Made by a program: the position numbers and the translations under genes. A stretch of DNA of 64,000 bases from JAVBMV01 sp031552145 (GTDB taxonomy: Bacteria > Myxococcota > Myxococcia > Myxococcales > UBA5297): assembly GCA_031552145.1 (NCBI GenBank), contig JAVBMV010000002.1, positions 1 through 64,000 of the forward strand, written 5' to 3'. Positions 35,779 to 45,781 of this stretch are shown piece after piece. Position 1 is the stretch's first letter, and each line of letters opens with the position of its first letter. The notes beneath the pieces were generated by a model. That model did not search any database and had not been told where the DNA came from. It saw nothing but the letters and a program-made list of their open reading frames with translations.

Positions 35779-36764
35779 AGCGTCGCCCCCGTCCTGGCGG
35801 AGCGGCCCACCTTATTCAGGAGAAAGCGCGCCGCGAGGTTGAAGCAGAGCGTGACGCCGAGCAGTAAAAGTCCCAGCTCCGAGAGCGCGGAGAGGTGGAG
35901 CGTGTCGACCGCCTCCGCGTATTCGTTGGCGATGGCGCTCGCGAGCGTCGCGCCCGGCGCGAAGAGCGAGGCGGAGAGCTCGGCTCGGTTTCCGATGACC
36001 ATGGTGACGGCCATGGTCTCTCCGAGGGCGCGCCCCAGGCCCAGCACGATGGCGCCCAAGATCCCGGCGCGCGCGCCCGGTAGGACAGCGCTGGTGACCG
36101 TCTCCCACCGCGTGGCGCCCAGGGCGAGCGCGCCCTCCCGCCAGGTGTTGGGGACGGCCCTCATCACGTCGCGGCTGACCGAGGCGATGGTGGGGAGGAT
36201 CATGATGGCCAAGATGATCCCGCCCGCCATCATCCCGAAGCCACGTGGTGTGCCGCCGAAGAGATGCGAGAGCAGAGGAAGGTGACCCAAGTGCTCGGCC
36301 AGCGGCGGCTGCACCGTGTCGCGCAGCCAAGGGGCGAGGACGAAGATTCCCCAGAGCCCGTAGGCGACGCTGGGAATAGCTGCGAGCAGCTCCACCAGGA
36401 ACCCAAGCGGCTCCCTGAGCCAAGCTGGAGAGAGCTCCGAGAGAAAGATGGCGCTCCCAAGCGCCATGGGCAGCGCGATGAGCAGCGCCAAGAGAGAGGT
36501 GGCGACCGTGCCAAAGACGAAGGGGAGAGCGCCGAAGCCTCCAGAGACTGGGTCCCAATCGTTGCTGGTGATGAAGCTCAGGCCGAACGTACCGATGCTC
36601 TCCGACGCGGCGCCCACGAGCTGATAGGCGATCGCGCCGAGCAGCAGGAGAATCGAGCCGGCCGCCGCGGCCGTGGCTCCCTTGAAGAGGGGGTCGGCCC
36701 AACCGGAGGACCGGCGCGCCGCGGCGCGCCGGCCCCCTTCTATTTTGAGCGCAGTGCCTGACAT
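35775..36764 (-). CDS. pstC: phosphate ABC transporter permease PstC
   Basis: This 329-residue permease pairs with PstA. It has about six membrane helices, the family motif FVFGTVATSLLALLIALP, ELLAAIPSVAYGLWG, and the cytoplasmic loop EGALALGATRWETVTSAVLP that couples to the ATPase. The first 25 residues are basic and polar. It begins three bases after the pstS stop and overlaps pstA. Confidence 0.96.
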   Translation of the reverse strand: MSGTALKIEGGRRAAARRSSGWADPLFKGATAAAAGSILLLLGAIAYQLVGAASESIGTFGLSFITSNDWDPVSGGFGALPFVFGTVATSLLALLIALPMALGSAIFLSELSPAWLREPLGFLVELLAAIPSVAYGLWGIFVLAPWLRDTVQPPLAEHLGHLPLLSHLFGGTPRGFGMMAGGIILAIMILPTIASVSRDVMRAVPNTWREGALALGATRWETVTSAVLPGARAGILGAIVLGLGRALGETMAVTMVIGNRAELSASLFAPGATLASAIANEYAEAVDTLHLSALSELGLLLLGVTLCFNLAARFLLNKVGRSARTGATL

Positions 36765-36767
36765 GAG

Positions 36768-37841
36768 TCAGTCGACCGCCTTCAGCATCGTCTCGACCCG
36801 CTTGATTAGCTCCTTGGGGAGCGGCGCGTAGTGGAGCGGCGGGGCGAAGGCCTGGCCATCATGGAGCGCCCAGTCGAGGAAGGCGCGGAGAGCGGCGCCC
36901 TGCGCGGCGTCGGTGGGGCGCGCGTCGAGCAGGATGTAGGTGAAGGAGGCGATGGGCCACGCGGTGGGCTCGGCGCTGTTCACCAGCGAGAGTCGGAGAT
37001 CGCCCTCGAGCGCACCTTCCCGCTTCGAGAGGCCGGCTGCGGCGGCGGTGAGCGCCTCGATGGTGGGCTGCACGACAGCTCCCGAGCTGTTCTTCAGGGA
37101 CGCGACCGAGAGGCCCGTCTGCTTCGCATAGGCCAGCTCGACGTAGCCGATGGCGCCGGGAGAGGTCTTGAGCTGCCCCGCGACGCCCTCGTTGCCCTTT
37201 GCCCCGAGACCCGTGGGAAACTTGACGCTGAGGCCGTTGCCCACCTTTTCCTTCCAGGCGGGGCTGACGCGGGCCAGGTAGTCGGTGAAGACGGCGGTGG
37301 TGCCGCTGCCGTCCGCGCGATGGACGATGGTCACCGGCTTCTTGGGCAGCTTCGCCGCAGGATTGAGCGCGACCAACTTGGGATCGTTCCAGCTGGTGAT
37401 CTCGCCCAGGAAGAGACCGGCGATCACCTCCGGCGTCAGCGTGAGCGAGGTTACGTTCGGGAGATTGAAGGCGAGGACCACGGCGCCGAGCGTCGTCGGG
37501 ATGTGGAGGATGGGGCGCCCCGCCTGGGTGAGCGCGCTGTCTGTCATGGGCGCGTCGCTCGCGCCGAAGTCCACCGTGCGCGCGGTGAGCTGGCGGATGC
37601 CGCCCCCCGAGCCGATCGACTGGTAGTTGATGCGAACGCCTGGGTTTACCTTGGCGTACTCGGCGATCCATTTGGAGTAGAGGGGGTAGGGGAAGGTTGC
37701 GCCTGCTCCCTGAAGCTCGACCGGCTTCTTGGCGGGTACGTCCTCGGCTCTCGCGCCCGAGCTCCAGACTCCGGCCGCGGCGAACGCGACCGTGAGGAGC
37801 GCGTAGATTGTCTTTCGCACCAGTCTGTTTCCGTTTTTCAT
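36768..37841 (-). CDS. pstS: periplasmic phosphate-binding protein PstS
   Basis: This 357-residue protein binds phosphate in the periplasm and delivers it to PstCA. It has a Sec signal peptide (about residues 1-32, ending GARAED), the family opening LQGAGATFPYPLYSKWI, YQSIGSGGGI, the phosphate-binding loop DFGASDAPM, and HRADGSGTTAVFTDYL. The ATG at 37841 is preceded by AAGGAAA and starts the signal peptide. It follows the oprP gene by 55 bases. Confidence 0.97.
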   Translation of the reverse strand: MKNGNRLVRKTIYALLTVAFAAAGVWSSGARAEDVPAKKPVELQGAGATFPYPLYSKWIAEYAKVNPGVRINYQSIGSGGGIRQLTARTVDFGASDAPMTDSALTQAGRPILHIPTTLGAVVLAFNLPNVTSLTLTPEVIAGLFLGEITSWNDPKLVALNPAAKLPKKPVTIVHRADGSGTTAVFTDYLARVSPAWKEKVGNGLSVKFPTGLGAKGNEGVAGQLKTSPGAIGYVELAYAKQTGLSVASLKNSSGAVVQPTIEALTAAAAGLSKREGALEGDLRLSLVNSAEPTAWPIASFTYILLDARPTDAAQGAALRAFLDWALHDGQAFAPPLHYAPLPKELIKRVETMLKAVD

Positions 37842-37896
37842 TTGTCGTTTCCTTTCTTGCTCACTGCGTTGGGGAGAGGGTGCCGCGTACTTCGCT

Positions 37897-39003
37897 CTAG
37901 AAAGAGAGCTGCGCGGCGACAATCAGCTCGTCGATCGCCGGCGCGCGGTCGTACTGGAAGTGGGAATAGTTGAGCTGGAGCTTGGTGCCGGGTCCGTCGA
38001 GGAACCAGTTGACGCCCACGTCGTAGTGGACGAACTCGTCCTGCCCCTTGCTCGCGGCGGGATCCAGGTTCTGCTTGGTGTCGGGATCGAGGTAGCCCAC
38101 GCGCAGCGCGGGCTGGATGGTGTCAGTGAGCTTCCAGCCGATGGCGGCGTAGGTGCCTTCGGAGTGGGCCACATTATTCGTGGCGGTGCGGTCGGCGGCG
38201 TGAATGAACTCGGCCTGCAGGAGCAGTGGGCCGCTCTCGTAGCGGATGTCCGCCTCGTAGCGATCCTTGGCCCCGGCGCGGTCCCTCTCCCAGAGCGTCC
38301 CGTAGAGCACGCCGCCGAGCGTGAGTCCCTTGATGGGGTAGAACTCGGCGCGAAGCGCGCCATCCTTGGCGCCGTCGCCGTCGAGGCTGTTCTGCCCGGC
38401 GCCATTCACCACGAAAGCCCAGAGAGCGAAGGTCTCGAAGCTCTTGTTGAGCTTCAGGCCAAGATCGCGTTTGTCGCCGAGCTGGCGGGCGACGCTGGCG
38501 CGCTCGGCGAAGAGCAGCTTGCTGGAAGAGTTGAACCCTTCCCACGAGACCGGTGTCTTGAACTGGCCGGCCGAGAGGTCGCCGATAGAGGTCTTGATGG
38601 TCAGGTAGGCGTCCTGGAAGATCGAGACCGACCCGGGCGGCTGCTTGACGCTGATGGAGCTCTCGCCGACGCTCAGCTTACTCGTCTTGAACTCCAAGGC
38701 TCTGGAGGGGTCGATCATCAGGCCGAAGGAGAGCCACTTGGGAGCCAGGTCGCCCTTGAGCGAGAGCTCGGCGCGGCGCATGCGGAAGGTGTTGGTGGTT
38801 GCGTCGGCGTCATCGAGCAGGAACCAGGCCTGGAGGTTGCTGCCGAACTGAAGCGTGCCTTCCTTTCCAACTCTCAGTTGCTTCGGGAGCGCCGGGGGAG
38901 CGCTCGCGTCGTTGCTCTGCGCGGCGGCGATGCCATTGGGGATCAGCAACGCGAGCGACACGCTCACGAACAGCGCCATTTCTCTCTTCACTTGTGCCTC
39001 CAT
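37897..39003 (-). CDS. oprP: phosphate-selective porin O/P family protein
   Basis: This 368-residue protein (from the first ATG) is an OprP/OprO-type outer-membrane porin for anion or phosphate uptake. After a signal peptide ending IAAAQS it shows the family pattern LQFGSNLQAWF, FRMRRAELSLKGDL and many alternating beta strands, ending with an aromatic C-terminal residue (QLSF) expected for outer-membrane insertion. Three starts are possible: ATG 39003, GTG 38991 with a well-placed GGAG, and ATG 38979. It sits between phoR and pstS, which supports phosphate control. Confidence 0.88.
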   Translation of the reverse strand: MEAQVKREMALFVSVSLALLIPNGIAAAQSNDASAPPALPKQLRVGKEGTLQFGSNLQAWFLLDDADATTNTFRMRRAELSLKGDLAPKWLSFGLMIDPSRALEFKTSKLSVGESSISVKQPPGSVSIFQDAYLTIKTSIGDLSAGQFKTPVSWEGFNSSSKLLFAERASVARQLGDKRDLGLKLNKSFETFALWAFVVNGAGQNSLDGDGAKDGALRAEFYPIKGLTLGGVLYGTLWERDRAGAKDRYEADIRYESGPLLLQAEFIHAADRTATNNVAHSEGTYAAIGWKLTDTIQPALRVGYLDPDTKQNLDPAASKGQDEFVHYDVGVNWFLDGPGTKLQLNYSHFQYDRAPAIDELIVAAQLSF

Positions 39004-39074
39004 GCCCTCTTGGGCGGCTAACGAATCTCATCGGTCCGTTGGCGCCGCTTTTTAACGGGGGCATGTGGCGGTTA

Positions 39075-39103
39075 GGTGACAACAGGGCAAACTCTTCACG
39101 ACA
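39075..39103 (-). promoter_or_regulatory. possible Pho box upstream of oprP-pst
   Basis: On the minus strand TGTCGTG and TGTCACC lie 22 bases apart with a poorer GTTTGCC midway at 11 bases. PhoB boxes are direct repeats of TGTCA-type units spaced by 11 bases, so this is a plausible PhoB site about 70 bases before the oprP start. The match is weak and GC-shifted, and no score was computed. Confidence 0.3.
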
Positions 39104-39151
39104 CAACCAACGTGTCGGCGCGCGCCTCGGCATAGAGGACGCGCGCGCCGC

Positions 39152-40563
39152 TCACTCGTTGCCGAGCACGAAGGAGAAGCGCGTGCCGAGTCCGACGGTG
39201 CTCTCGACTTCGAGGTGACCGCCGAGCGATTCGACCAGGTGCTTCGCGAGCGACAGCCCCAGCCCGGTTCCGCCCAGCGCGCGCGAGCGCCCGATGTCGG
39301 CGCGGTAGAAGCGCTCGAAGATGCGCGAGAGGTGCGCGGGTTCGATGCCGGGGCCCGTGTCGCCGACGCCAAAGAGTACGCTGGCGTCGGTGCGCGTGGC
39401 GCTCAGGGTGATGGTCGCCCCTTCGTCGGCGTACTTGGTCGCGTTGTCGAGCAGGTTCGAGAGAGCGCGCTCCAGCGCGCGGCGGTCGGTGTGGAGCACG
39501 TCGACGTCTTTTCCGATCGAGAGCACTAAACGCTGATAGCGCCGCTGCGCGTGCGGCTCGTATTGAGTGACGAGCGAGGAGAGGAGTGGCCTGATGGGCG
39601 TGGGGCTGCGCGAGAGCGCGCGGTGGCTCGATTCGAGCTGGGAGAGCTCCAGCAGCTCCTCCACGATGCTCTGTAGCCGCGTCGCTTCGCGCTCGACGAT
39701 GGCGAGGAAGCGCGGCGCCGCGACGGCGTCATTGAGTGCGCCATTGGCGAGCGTCTCCGCGGCCGAGCGAATTCCCGCGATGGGCGTCTTGAGCTCGTGC
39801 GAGACGTTGGCGACGAAGTCGCGCCGCACCGCGAGGGCGTGGGAGAGATTCTCCGCGAGGTGGTGCAGCGAGTGGCCGAGGGCGGCAAGTTCGTCGTTGC
39901 CCGAAATCTGTACCCGGGTCTCCAGCGCCCCCTCGGCCATGGCGCGCGCCGCGCGGGTCATCCCCCAGATGCGCTTCGAGATGAGGTGCGTCACCGCGCC
40001 CGAGATGAGCGCGGCGATCGCCAGCGCGACGAGCGTCCCTATGAGCACCAAATAGGTGAGATGCGTCAGTGTCCGATCGATCTCGGCGAGCGAGATGGCG
40101 AGCCGCGCTGTCCCGGCCCGCTCGCCCGCGTGCGTGAATGGCGCCGTCATGTAGAGCATGCGACTGCGGAGCGTCGCGCTCTCCCGCAGGGCCTCGCCGT
40201 GACCCAACCTCATGGACTCGAGCACCTCGGGTCTGGTCGCGTGGTCGGGCGCTCGCTCCAGATCCTCCAGGGAGAGCTCGGAGTCGCCGAGCACCCGCCC
40301 GTCGCTTCGGATGAAGGTGACGCGCGCCAACGCGGAGGTGGCGAGCGCGTCCGCCAGCGCGTCCCACGCAGCGAGCATGTCGAGCGGCGCCGCCAGAGAG
40401 GCGGCTTCGCGCGCCACCAGCTCGGTACGTATCGAGAGGTCGGCGCGCAGTCGCTCGGTCCAGGCGCGATCGAGCGCGGGCAGCAGAGCGACCTGGGCCG
40501 CGACGAGCGCCAGGGCAACCATGGAGAGGATGAGGAGGAAGAGCTTGGCGCGGATCCCGAGTT

Positions 40564-40567
<4 letters not shown>
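39152..40567 (-). CDS. phoR: phosphate-regulon sensor histidine kinase PhoR
   Basis: This 471-residue inner-membrane kinase responds to phosphate limitation through PstSCAB/PhoU and phosphorylates PhoB. It has a transmembrane helix at about 9-30, a periplasmic sensor region, a second helix at about 172-195, a HAMP linker, the H-box with phosphorylated His257 (NVSHELKTPIAGIRS), and an ATPase domain (N-box LSNLLDNATKYADEG, G-boxes DTGPGIE and GGTGLGLS). The start codon is TTG, four bases overlapping the phoB end, with GGAGG five bases before it. Confidence 0.93.
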
Positions 40568-41295
<728 letters not shown>

Positions 41296-41413
41296 CTCAG
41301 GCTGTCCGATCGCATCACAGGCGTTCGCGCAACCTCGGGCCATTTCGCGATTGCGCGCCGACCCGCTATGTATACCGATCGGGGCAACGAAGTATCGCTG
41401 TCGGAGAGGTCAG

Positions 41414-41836
41414 GTGCTCAAGGAGTCGAAGTCCAAGAGGATGGTTCCGATGCTCGGGATGGAGCATTTCGACCGCCAACACCTTCAGCTGCACGAGGTG
41501 CTGGAGGAGATGCTGGTCGCCATGCGCGAGGGGCGCGCATCGACGCAGATGCGGTCGCTCCTGCCCAGGATGCGGGCGTTGATCGTTCGCCACTTTCAAG
41601 ACGAAGAGAAGATGATGGCGGAGATCGCCTTCCCGCTCTTGCCGATCCACCAGACGCTGCACCGGGAGTTCATGGGACGCGTCGCGGGCTTCAAGGCGTT
41701 GCTCGATGCCGGGGATCCGACAGCGGTGCTCCAGACGGTCGCGGGCTTCAAGGCCTGGATCGGAGAGCACATCTCCACGGCCGACAGGGCCTACTCCGAG
41801 TACTTCAAGGCGAAGCAGGGCCCCGCCAACACCTGA
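41414..41836 (+). CDS. bacteriohemerythrin-like O2-binding protein
   Basis: This 140-residue four-helix protein carries the di-iron hemerythrin ligands: H in DRQHLQLHE, HFQDEE, HQTLHREF and HISTAD (H-x4-D). The family binds O2 reversibly for storage, delivery or sensing. A GTG at 41414 is chosen as start because GGAGAGG sits just before it; ATGs at 41441 and later lack such a site. It is transcribed away from phoB, so the two may share a control region, though a functional link is not shown. Confidence 0.87.
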   Translation: MLKESKSKRMVPMLGMEHFDRQHLQLHEVLEEMLVAMREGRASTQMRSLLPRMRALIVRHFQDEEKMMAEIAFPLLPIHQTLHREFMGRVAGFKALLDAGDPTAVLQTVAGFKAWIGEHISTADRAYSEYFKAKQGPANT

Positions 41837-41840
41837 AGAA

Positions 41841-41870
41841 CCGGCACGCGCCGAGCGCGCGCCGGCTCTT
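41841..41870. terminator. hairpin between converging genes
   Basis: An 11-bp stem with one mismatch (CCGGCACGCGC / GCGCGCGCCGG) and a three-base loop lies between the hemerythrin and glutamine synthetase stops. It is followed by CTCTT on the plus strand, a weak T-run. Confidence 0.45.
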
Positions 41871-41894
41871 CGCGGTCGCAGGGGGGCGGGCCGG

Positions 41895-43343
41895 CTAGAA
41901 CTGCGCCCACAGATGTTGATTCGTCACCTCATGATGAAACTGAATCTCCGCGGTCTTGATCTGGGCACCCAGGCGCTTGGGGCAGCGCTCTGCCGAGGCG
42001 AGCTTCAACGCTGAGTACTTTGCCTTGATTTCGTCTCCCAAGCAGTCGCTCATCAACTTGCTGCCCGCGAAAGCATCGATGGCGTCATAAATATTGTCGG
42101 GTAGGAAGCGGGGCGCCTGGGAGAGCGACGGCTGGGCGTGCCGCCCATCGCTGGTTGGCAACCCCGCGCAGAGCAGCGCGTAGAGGACCAGGTAGGGGTT
42201 CGAGTCCGGCGCCACCGAGCGCACCTCGATCCGTGCGCTCCGCTCATTCGCGTAGGGGATGCGCACCATCGCGCCGCGGTTGTTGGCGGAGGCCATGATC
42301 TGATTGGGAGCCTCGAAGTGGGGGTCGAGCCGCCGGTAGGCGTTGACACTCGAGTTGAGCGCCAGGCAGAGCTCGGCGCCGTGCTCCAGAACCCGCTCGA
42401 CGAACTTCCACCCCATCGCCGAGAGCCCGTCGACGCCGCTCTTGTCGTGGAAGAGGTTTCTGCCGTCCTTGGCGAGCGAGAGGTTGGTGTGCATACCGTT
42501 CCCGTTGACCGAGGTGACCGGCTTGGGCAGGAAGGAGGCGGTGAGCCCGTGCTGCGCCGCCACCTGGCGACAGAGCAGCTTGTAGAGCTGCACCTGATCG
42601 GCCGCGACGAGCGCCTCGGTGTGGGAGAAATTCATCTCGAACTGGCTGGGTGCCACCTCGGGGTGATCCTTCTCATTCTGGAAGCCCATGGCTCGCTGCG
42701 CCTCGGCGGCGTGGTCGATGAAGGTTCGCAGCGTGTCGCCGGGCAGGGAGTGGTAATAGCCGCCAGTCGAAACGAACTCGAAGCGCCCCGTCGTGGGATA
42801 GTTGCGCTCCGCGTCGCACCCCTTGAAGAGGAAGCCCTCGATCTCGGTCGCCGCCATGAGCTGCAGCGCCTCGCGCGCGTGGAGCGCCTCCAGGTGACGC
42901 TTCAGCCGGGAGCGAAGGTCCGCCTCGTAGGGCGTGCCATCTCGCTCGAGCACCTCTCCGAAGAGCAGCACCTTTCCGCCGCCGAAGATATCGGCCGGGA
43001 GCCAATAGAAGGCCGACCAGTCGAGGGAGAGGCGCAGGTCGGACTCCGCCTGCGCCGAGAAGCCTCGGATAGAAGAGCCATCGAAGGTGAGGCTCTCCTC
43101 GGCGCGCAGCAGATGTTTCTTGTCGTAGTCGAGCATGTGGAGGCGCCCCTCCAGGTCGGTGAAGCAGACGGTCACGGCCTTGAGGCGCTTCTCGTCATGC
43201 AGGTAGCGTACGCGCGTCTCTCTCGCCTGATCGGGGGCGATCCGCTGGAGCCGCTCTTCCTTCACGCGTAGGTTCATCTCCTCGAGTCGCTCGTAGGGGA
43301 GTTCGAGGAACTCGCGCAGACCGCTGCCGTCGCTCTGATTCAT
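41895..43343 (-). CDS. glnA: glutamine synthetase family protein
   Basis: This 482-residue enzyme should join ammonia to glutamate using ATP. Family motifs are clear: the DGSSIRGF beta-grasp loop, the ATEIEGFLF metal-binding Glu region, APSQFEMNFSHTEAL, the NGNGMHTNLSL substrate loop, and NRGAMVRIPYANERSARIEVR. The adenylylation Tyr region typical of enteric type I-beta enzymes is not seen, so it looks like an unadenylylated (I-alpha-like) form. It might instead act on another amine. The gene is divergent from the DRE-TIM lyase gene with 210 bases between them. Confidence 0.88.
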   Translation of the reverse strand: MNQSDGSGLREFLELPYERLEEMNLRVKEERLQRIAPDQARETRVRYLHDEKRLKAVTVCFTDLEGRLHMLDYDKKHLLRAEESLTFDGSSIRGFSAQAESDLRLSLDWSAFYWLPADIFGGGKVLLFGEVLERDGTPYEADLRSRLKRHLEALHAREALQLMAATEIEGFLFKGCDAERNYPTTGRFEFVSTGGYYHSLPGDTLRTFIDHAAEAQRAMGFQNEKDHPEVAPSQFEMNFSHTEALVAADQVQLYKLLCRQVAAQHGLTASFLPKPVTSVNGNGMHTNLSLAKDGRNLFHDKSGVDGLSAMGWKFVERVLEHGAELCLALNSSVNAYRRLDPHFEAPNQIMASANNRGAMVRIPYANERSARIEVRSVAPDSNPYLVLYALLCAGLPTSDGRHAQPSLSQAPRFLPDNIYDAIDAFAGSKLMSDCLGDEIKAKYSALKLASAERCPKRLGAQIKTAEIQFHHEVTNQHLWAQF

Positions 43344-43370
43344 GGTGCCTCTCGTGGCAAAGGGTTTTGC

Positions 43371-43400
43371 ACCGGCCGACGGAGCCGGTCTGAGCCGGTC
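43371..43400. promoter_or_regulatory. operator-like repeats before glnA
   Basis: The gap upstream of the glutamine synthetase start contains two direct copies of GAGCCGGTC exactly 10 bases apart (43382 and 43392) and an overlapping inverted pair ACCGGC-(7)-GCCGGT (43371-43389). One-helical-turn spacing is what a dimeric regulator would need. The protein that might bind is unknown. Confidence 0.3.
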
Positions 43401-43553
43401 GGAGCGAGCACCAATCTTCGTCTGGCCCTAGGTCCTGGAATCCTCCGTCCGGGGCGTCTCCCTCCAGCGAAAGAGGGGCGAGTGACTATCGAGGGGGCTA
43501 TTGGTAGAGGATCACCCCGCCCGCGCCCGCGGCGCGGCCTCGAGGAGCGAGCG

Positions 43554-44825
43554 ATGAACGAGCTGAGCCTTCCCGCGTCGATCTCCATCGGCGACATCAC
43601 AGTGCGCGACGGCCTACAGGCGCTGGAGCACTATGTCCCGTTGAAGGAAAAGCTGCGCCTTGCCGAGGAGCTGATTCTCACTGGCTACAAGGCGCTCGAG
43701 TTGACCAATCTGGGAAATCCCAAGGCGATGCCTCAGTTCAAGGACGCGGAGGCGCTGCTCGACGCACTCCTCGACAGCGAGCGCGTCGGTCCTCGCCTCG
43801 CCCAGAACGGCGGCGATGTCACCCTCACGGTGGTCGCGATCAACGAGCGCGCGGTGGTGCGCGCGCTCGACTACAGGGCGAGGCGGGGGCGCGGTCCCGA
43901 CTATCTGCTCCAGATGGTCTCGACCGATCCCGAGCACCATCGCGTCAACTCGGGTGTGACGCTCGAGGAGTACTGGCGCACCACCGAGCGCTGTATCGCC
44001 ATGGCGAAACGCGAGGGCATGGGCATGTGCGGCACGGTGAGCACCATCTGGGGCTCCCCGATGGCGGGCTCGGAGGAGACGCGCCTGGAGACCGCCGTGG
44101 AGTTCGCGCGCCGCTATTTGGAGCTTGGGGCGGCCTATATCGAACATGCAGATCATGATGGCTCGGCCGATCCGCTGCGCGTCTTTGAATACTTCCGGAT
44201 GATCCTGGATCCTGGGCGAATGGGAGCGCTGGCTCACCCGTCGCGCCATCTGGCGCACTTTCACACCACGCGGGGAATGGGGCTCGCCAATTATCTCGCC
44301 GCGCTCCAGGCGGGCGTGGTTCGGTTCGAGACGACGCTGAGCGGAATAGGTGGACAGCCGGCCAACGTAGTTGACGGAGTTCCCGTGCTGGGTACCGGCA
44401 GCTACTACCACCGCAACCATTTGACGAGCGGGCTCGTCGGCGGAGAGGACTTCGCCGCGATGTGCGAGGCGATGGGCATTCGGACGGGCCTGGAGCTGGG
44501 CCGCTTGATGGCGCTGGGCGAGCAGTTTCGCGATAGCGTGCTCAGGGCAGGGCGCGACGAGATCGCGATCTGGCTCGCCAACGTCGCCCGCGTCACGGCG
44601 CTCTCATCGAGCGAGCTCGCCGGGCTGGCCGAGGTAGAGCGACTCCCCGACCCGCTCTGGGAGCGGGCCACCGAGGCGCTGGCGAAGGAGCGCCCACTCC
44701 CGGAGGCCCGGGCGCTCGCCGAGGGGCTGCTCGCCTCGACGCAGGGGTTGCTCCAGCGCAAAAGCTGGGCCCCCTCGCGCGCCGAGACGCTGCTCGCCGG
44801 CCCGCTGAGGGCTCGTCAGCGCTGA
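43554..44825 (+). CDS. HMG-CoA lyase-like (DRE-TIM metallolyase) protein
   Basis: This 423-residue protein has the HMGL/DRE-TIM barrel signature: ITVRDGLQAL near residue 15 (metal-binding Asp and catalytic Arg), an H-x-H metal pair in AHFHTTRGMGLANYLAALQAG, and FETTLSGIGGQ. This superfamily includes HMG-CoA lyase and related aldol-type lyases or synthases. The family specificity cannot be fixed, and the C-terminal 100 residues are extra compared with HMG-CoA lyase. The ATG at 43554 has GAGGAG seven bases before it. It is divergent from the glutamine synthetase gene. Confidence 0.8.
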   Translation: MNELSLPASISIGDITVRDGLQALEHYVPLKEKLRLAEELILTGYKALELTNLGNPKAMPQFKDAEALLDALLDSERVGPRLAQNGGDVTLTVVAINERAVVRALDYRARRGRGPDYLLQMVSTDPEHHRVNSGVTLEEYWRTTERCIAMAKREGMGMCGTVSTIWGSPMAGSEETRLETAVEFARRYLELGAAYIEHADHDGSADPLRVFEYFRMILDPGRMGALAHPSRHLAHFHTTRGMGLANYLAALQAGVVRFETTLSGIGGQPANVVDGVPVLGTGSYYHRNHLTSGLVGGEDFAAMCEAMGIRTGLELGRLMALGEQFRDSVLRAGRDEIAIWLANVARVTALSSSELAGLAEVERLPDPLWERATEALAKERPLPEARALAEGLLASTQGLLQRKSWAPSRAETLLAGPLRARQR

Positions 44826-44904
44826 TCGGCGCTGCTTGATGTCGGCTCCTGGCCGCTCTAGAAAGGCCCCGCGCGGGGTTCCGTGCGCGCACAAAGGAGA
44901 ACAA

Positions 44905-45666
44905 ATGGACTCCGGTTCATCAAAAGGAAGTGACCGCGGCGCTTCGACCGCGGTGAAGGTCGTAGTCATCTTTGGAGCGCTCTTGCTGGCGGGCGCCGTC
45001 GCATGGATCGTCGGGCTGCACCGCGATCTGGCCACGCTGAAGACCGAGTCCTCGCGAGCCATCGAGGCGCACCTCAACACCATCCAGCTCCAGAGCCAAC
45101 AGGTCGCCGCGCTCGACGCACTCGCGGTGAGGGTCGAGTCGTTCAACCGCGAGTTTGGCGCGCTCTCGGGCAATATTAAAGTGGGCGAGGGGCTCGACAA
45201 CAACATCGAGCAGGTGGCGAAGCGCGACATCCCAGAGCGCGCGAAGCAGGCGCTCGCGGAGCTCGAGAAGAACATCGCAGAGATCCAGCAGATGGCGGCG
45301 AAGGTGCGCGAGTATGAGCGCTACCTGGGTACGCCAGTGCTCGTGAAGCGCGGTGACTCGCACAGCGCGATCGCGCGCGACTATTTGGTGAAGGAGATGG
45401 GGCTGCCGGCCAAGGAGGCCGACGCAGTGCTCAAGCGCACAGCGCTCGCGTGGGAGCTGGAGCCCGGAAACCAGGTCTTCAGCCTCTACAAGGATGGGCT
45501 CTTCCTCTCGACAGTGACGCAGGGCAGCGCCAAGCGCTCGCCGCTGATGGCGCAGTTCTCTTCGCGTCAGGCGGCCGCCGACAAGATCCGCGCCCTCGAG
45601 GAGCGGGTGAGGCAGCTCGAGGCAAAGCAGAGCGCCCCGGTCGCGGCGGAGCCCGCCGTCCCGTAG
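44905..45666 (+). CDS. membrane-anchored coiled-coil protein with LysM-like domain
   Basis: This 253-residue protein has a short cytoplasmic N-terminus, one transmembrane helix (about 18-40, VVVIFGALLLAGAVAWIV) and a long heptad-rich coiled coil (about 42-150). A LysM-like segment follows (VKRGDSHSAIARDYLVKEM, then WELEPGNQVFSLY) that could bind peptidoglycan. It ends in a second short coiled coil (IRALEERVRQLEAK). No specific family is recognised. AAAGGAGA precedes the ATG. It follows the lyase gene by 79 bases, a gap holding a 12-base palindrome (CCCCGCGCGGGG), and ends at a terminator. Confidence 0.75.
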   Translation: MDSGSSKGSDRGASTAVKVVVIFGALLLAGAVAWIVGLHRDLATLKTESSRAIEAHLNTIQLQSQQVAALDALAVRVESFNREFGALSGNIKVGEGLDNNIEQVAKRDIPERAKQALAELEKNIAEIQQMAAKVREYERYLGTPVLVKRGDSHSAIARDYLVKEMGLPAKEADAVLKRTALAWELEPGNQVFSLYKDGLFLSTVTQGSAKRSPLMAQFSSRQAAADKIRALEERVRQLEAKQSAPVAAEPAVP

Positions 45667-45703
45667 CAGGGGGAGCCGCGGTCGACGAGCGAGCTGATGG
45701 CGG

Positions 45704-45724
45704 GGGCGCTTCGAGCGCCCTTTG
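45704..45724 (+). terminator. intrinsic terminator after coiled-coil gene
   Basis: A 7-bp stem GGGCGCT / AGCGCCC with a TCG loop is followed by TTTGTC. It separates the coiled-coil gene from the tRNA genes. Confidence 0.6.
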
Positions 45725-45738
45725 TCCCCAGTGGCTCG

Positions 45739-45768
45739 TTGACAGAAGAGCCGCTCTGCTGCTACTTC
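45739..45768 (+). promoter_or_regulatory. probable sigma-70 promoter for the tRNA genes
   Basis: A perfect -35 box TTGACA lies at 45739-45744. Eighteen bases later is a weak -10 (TACTTC). It sits 38 bases before the tRNA-Lys gene and after a terminator, the expected place for the tRNA promoter. Confidence 0.5.
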
Positions 45769-45781
45769 CCTGCGGCTCTTC

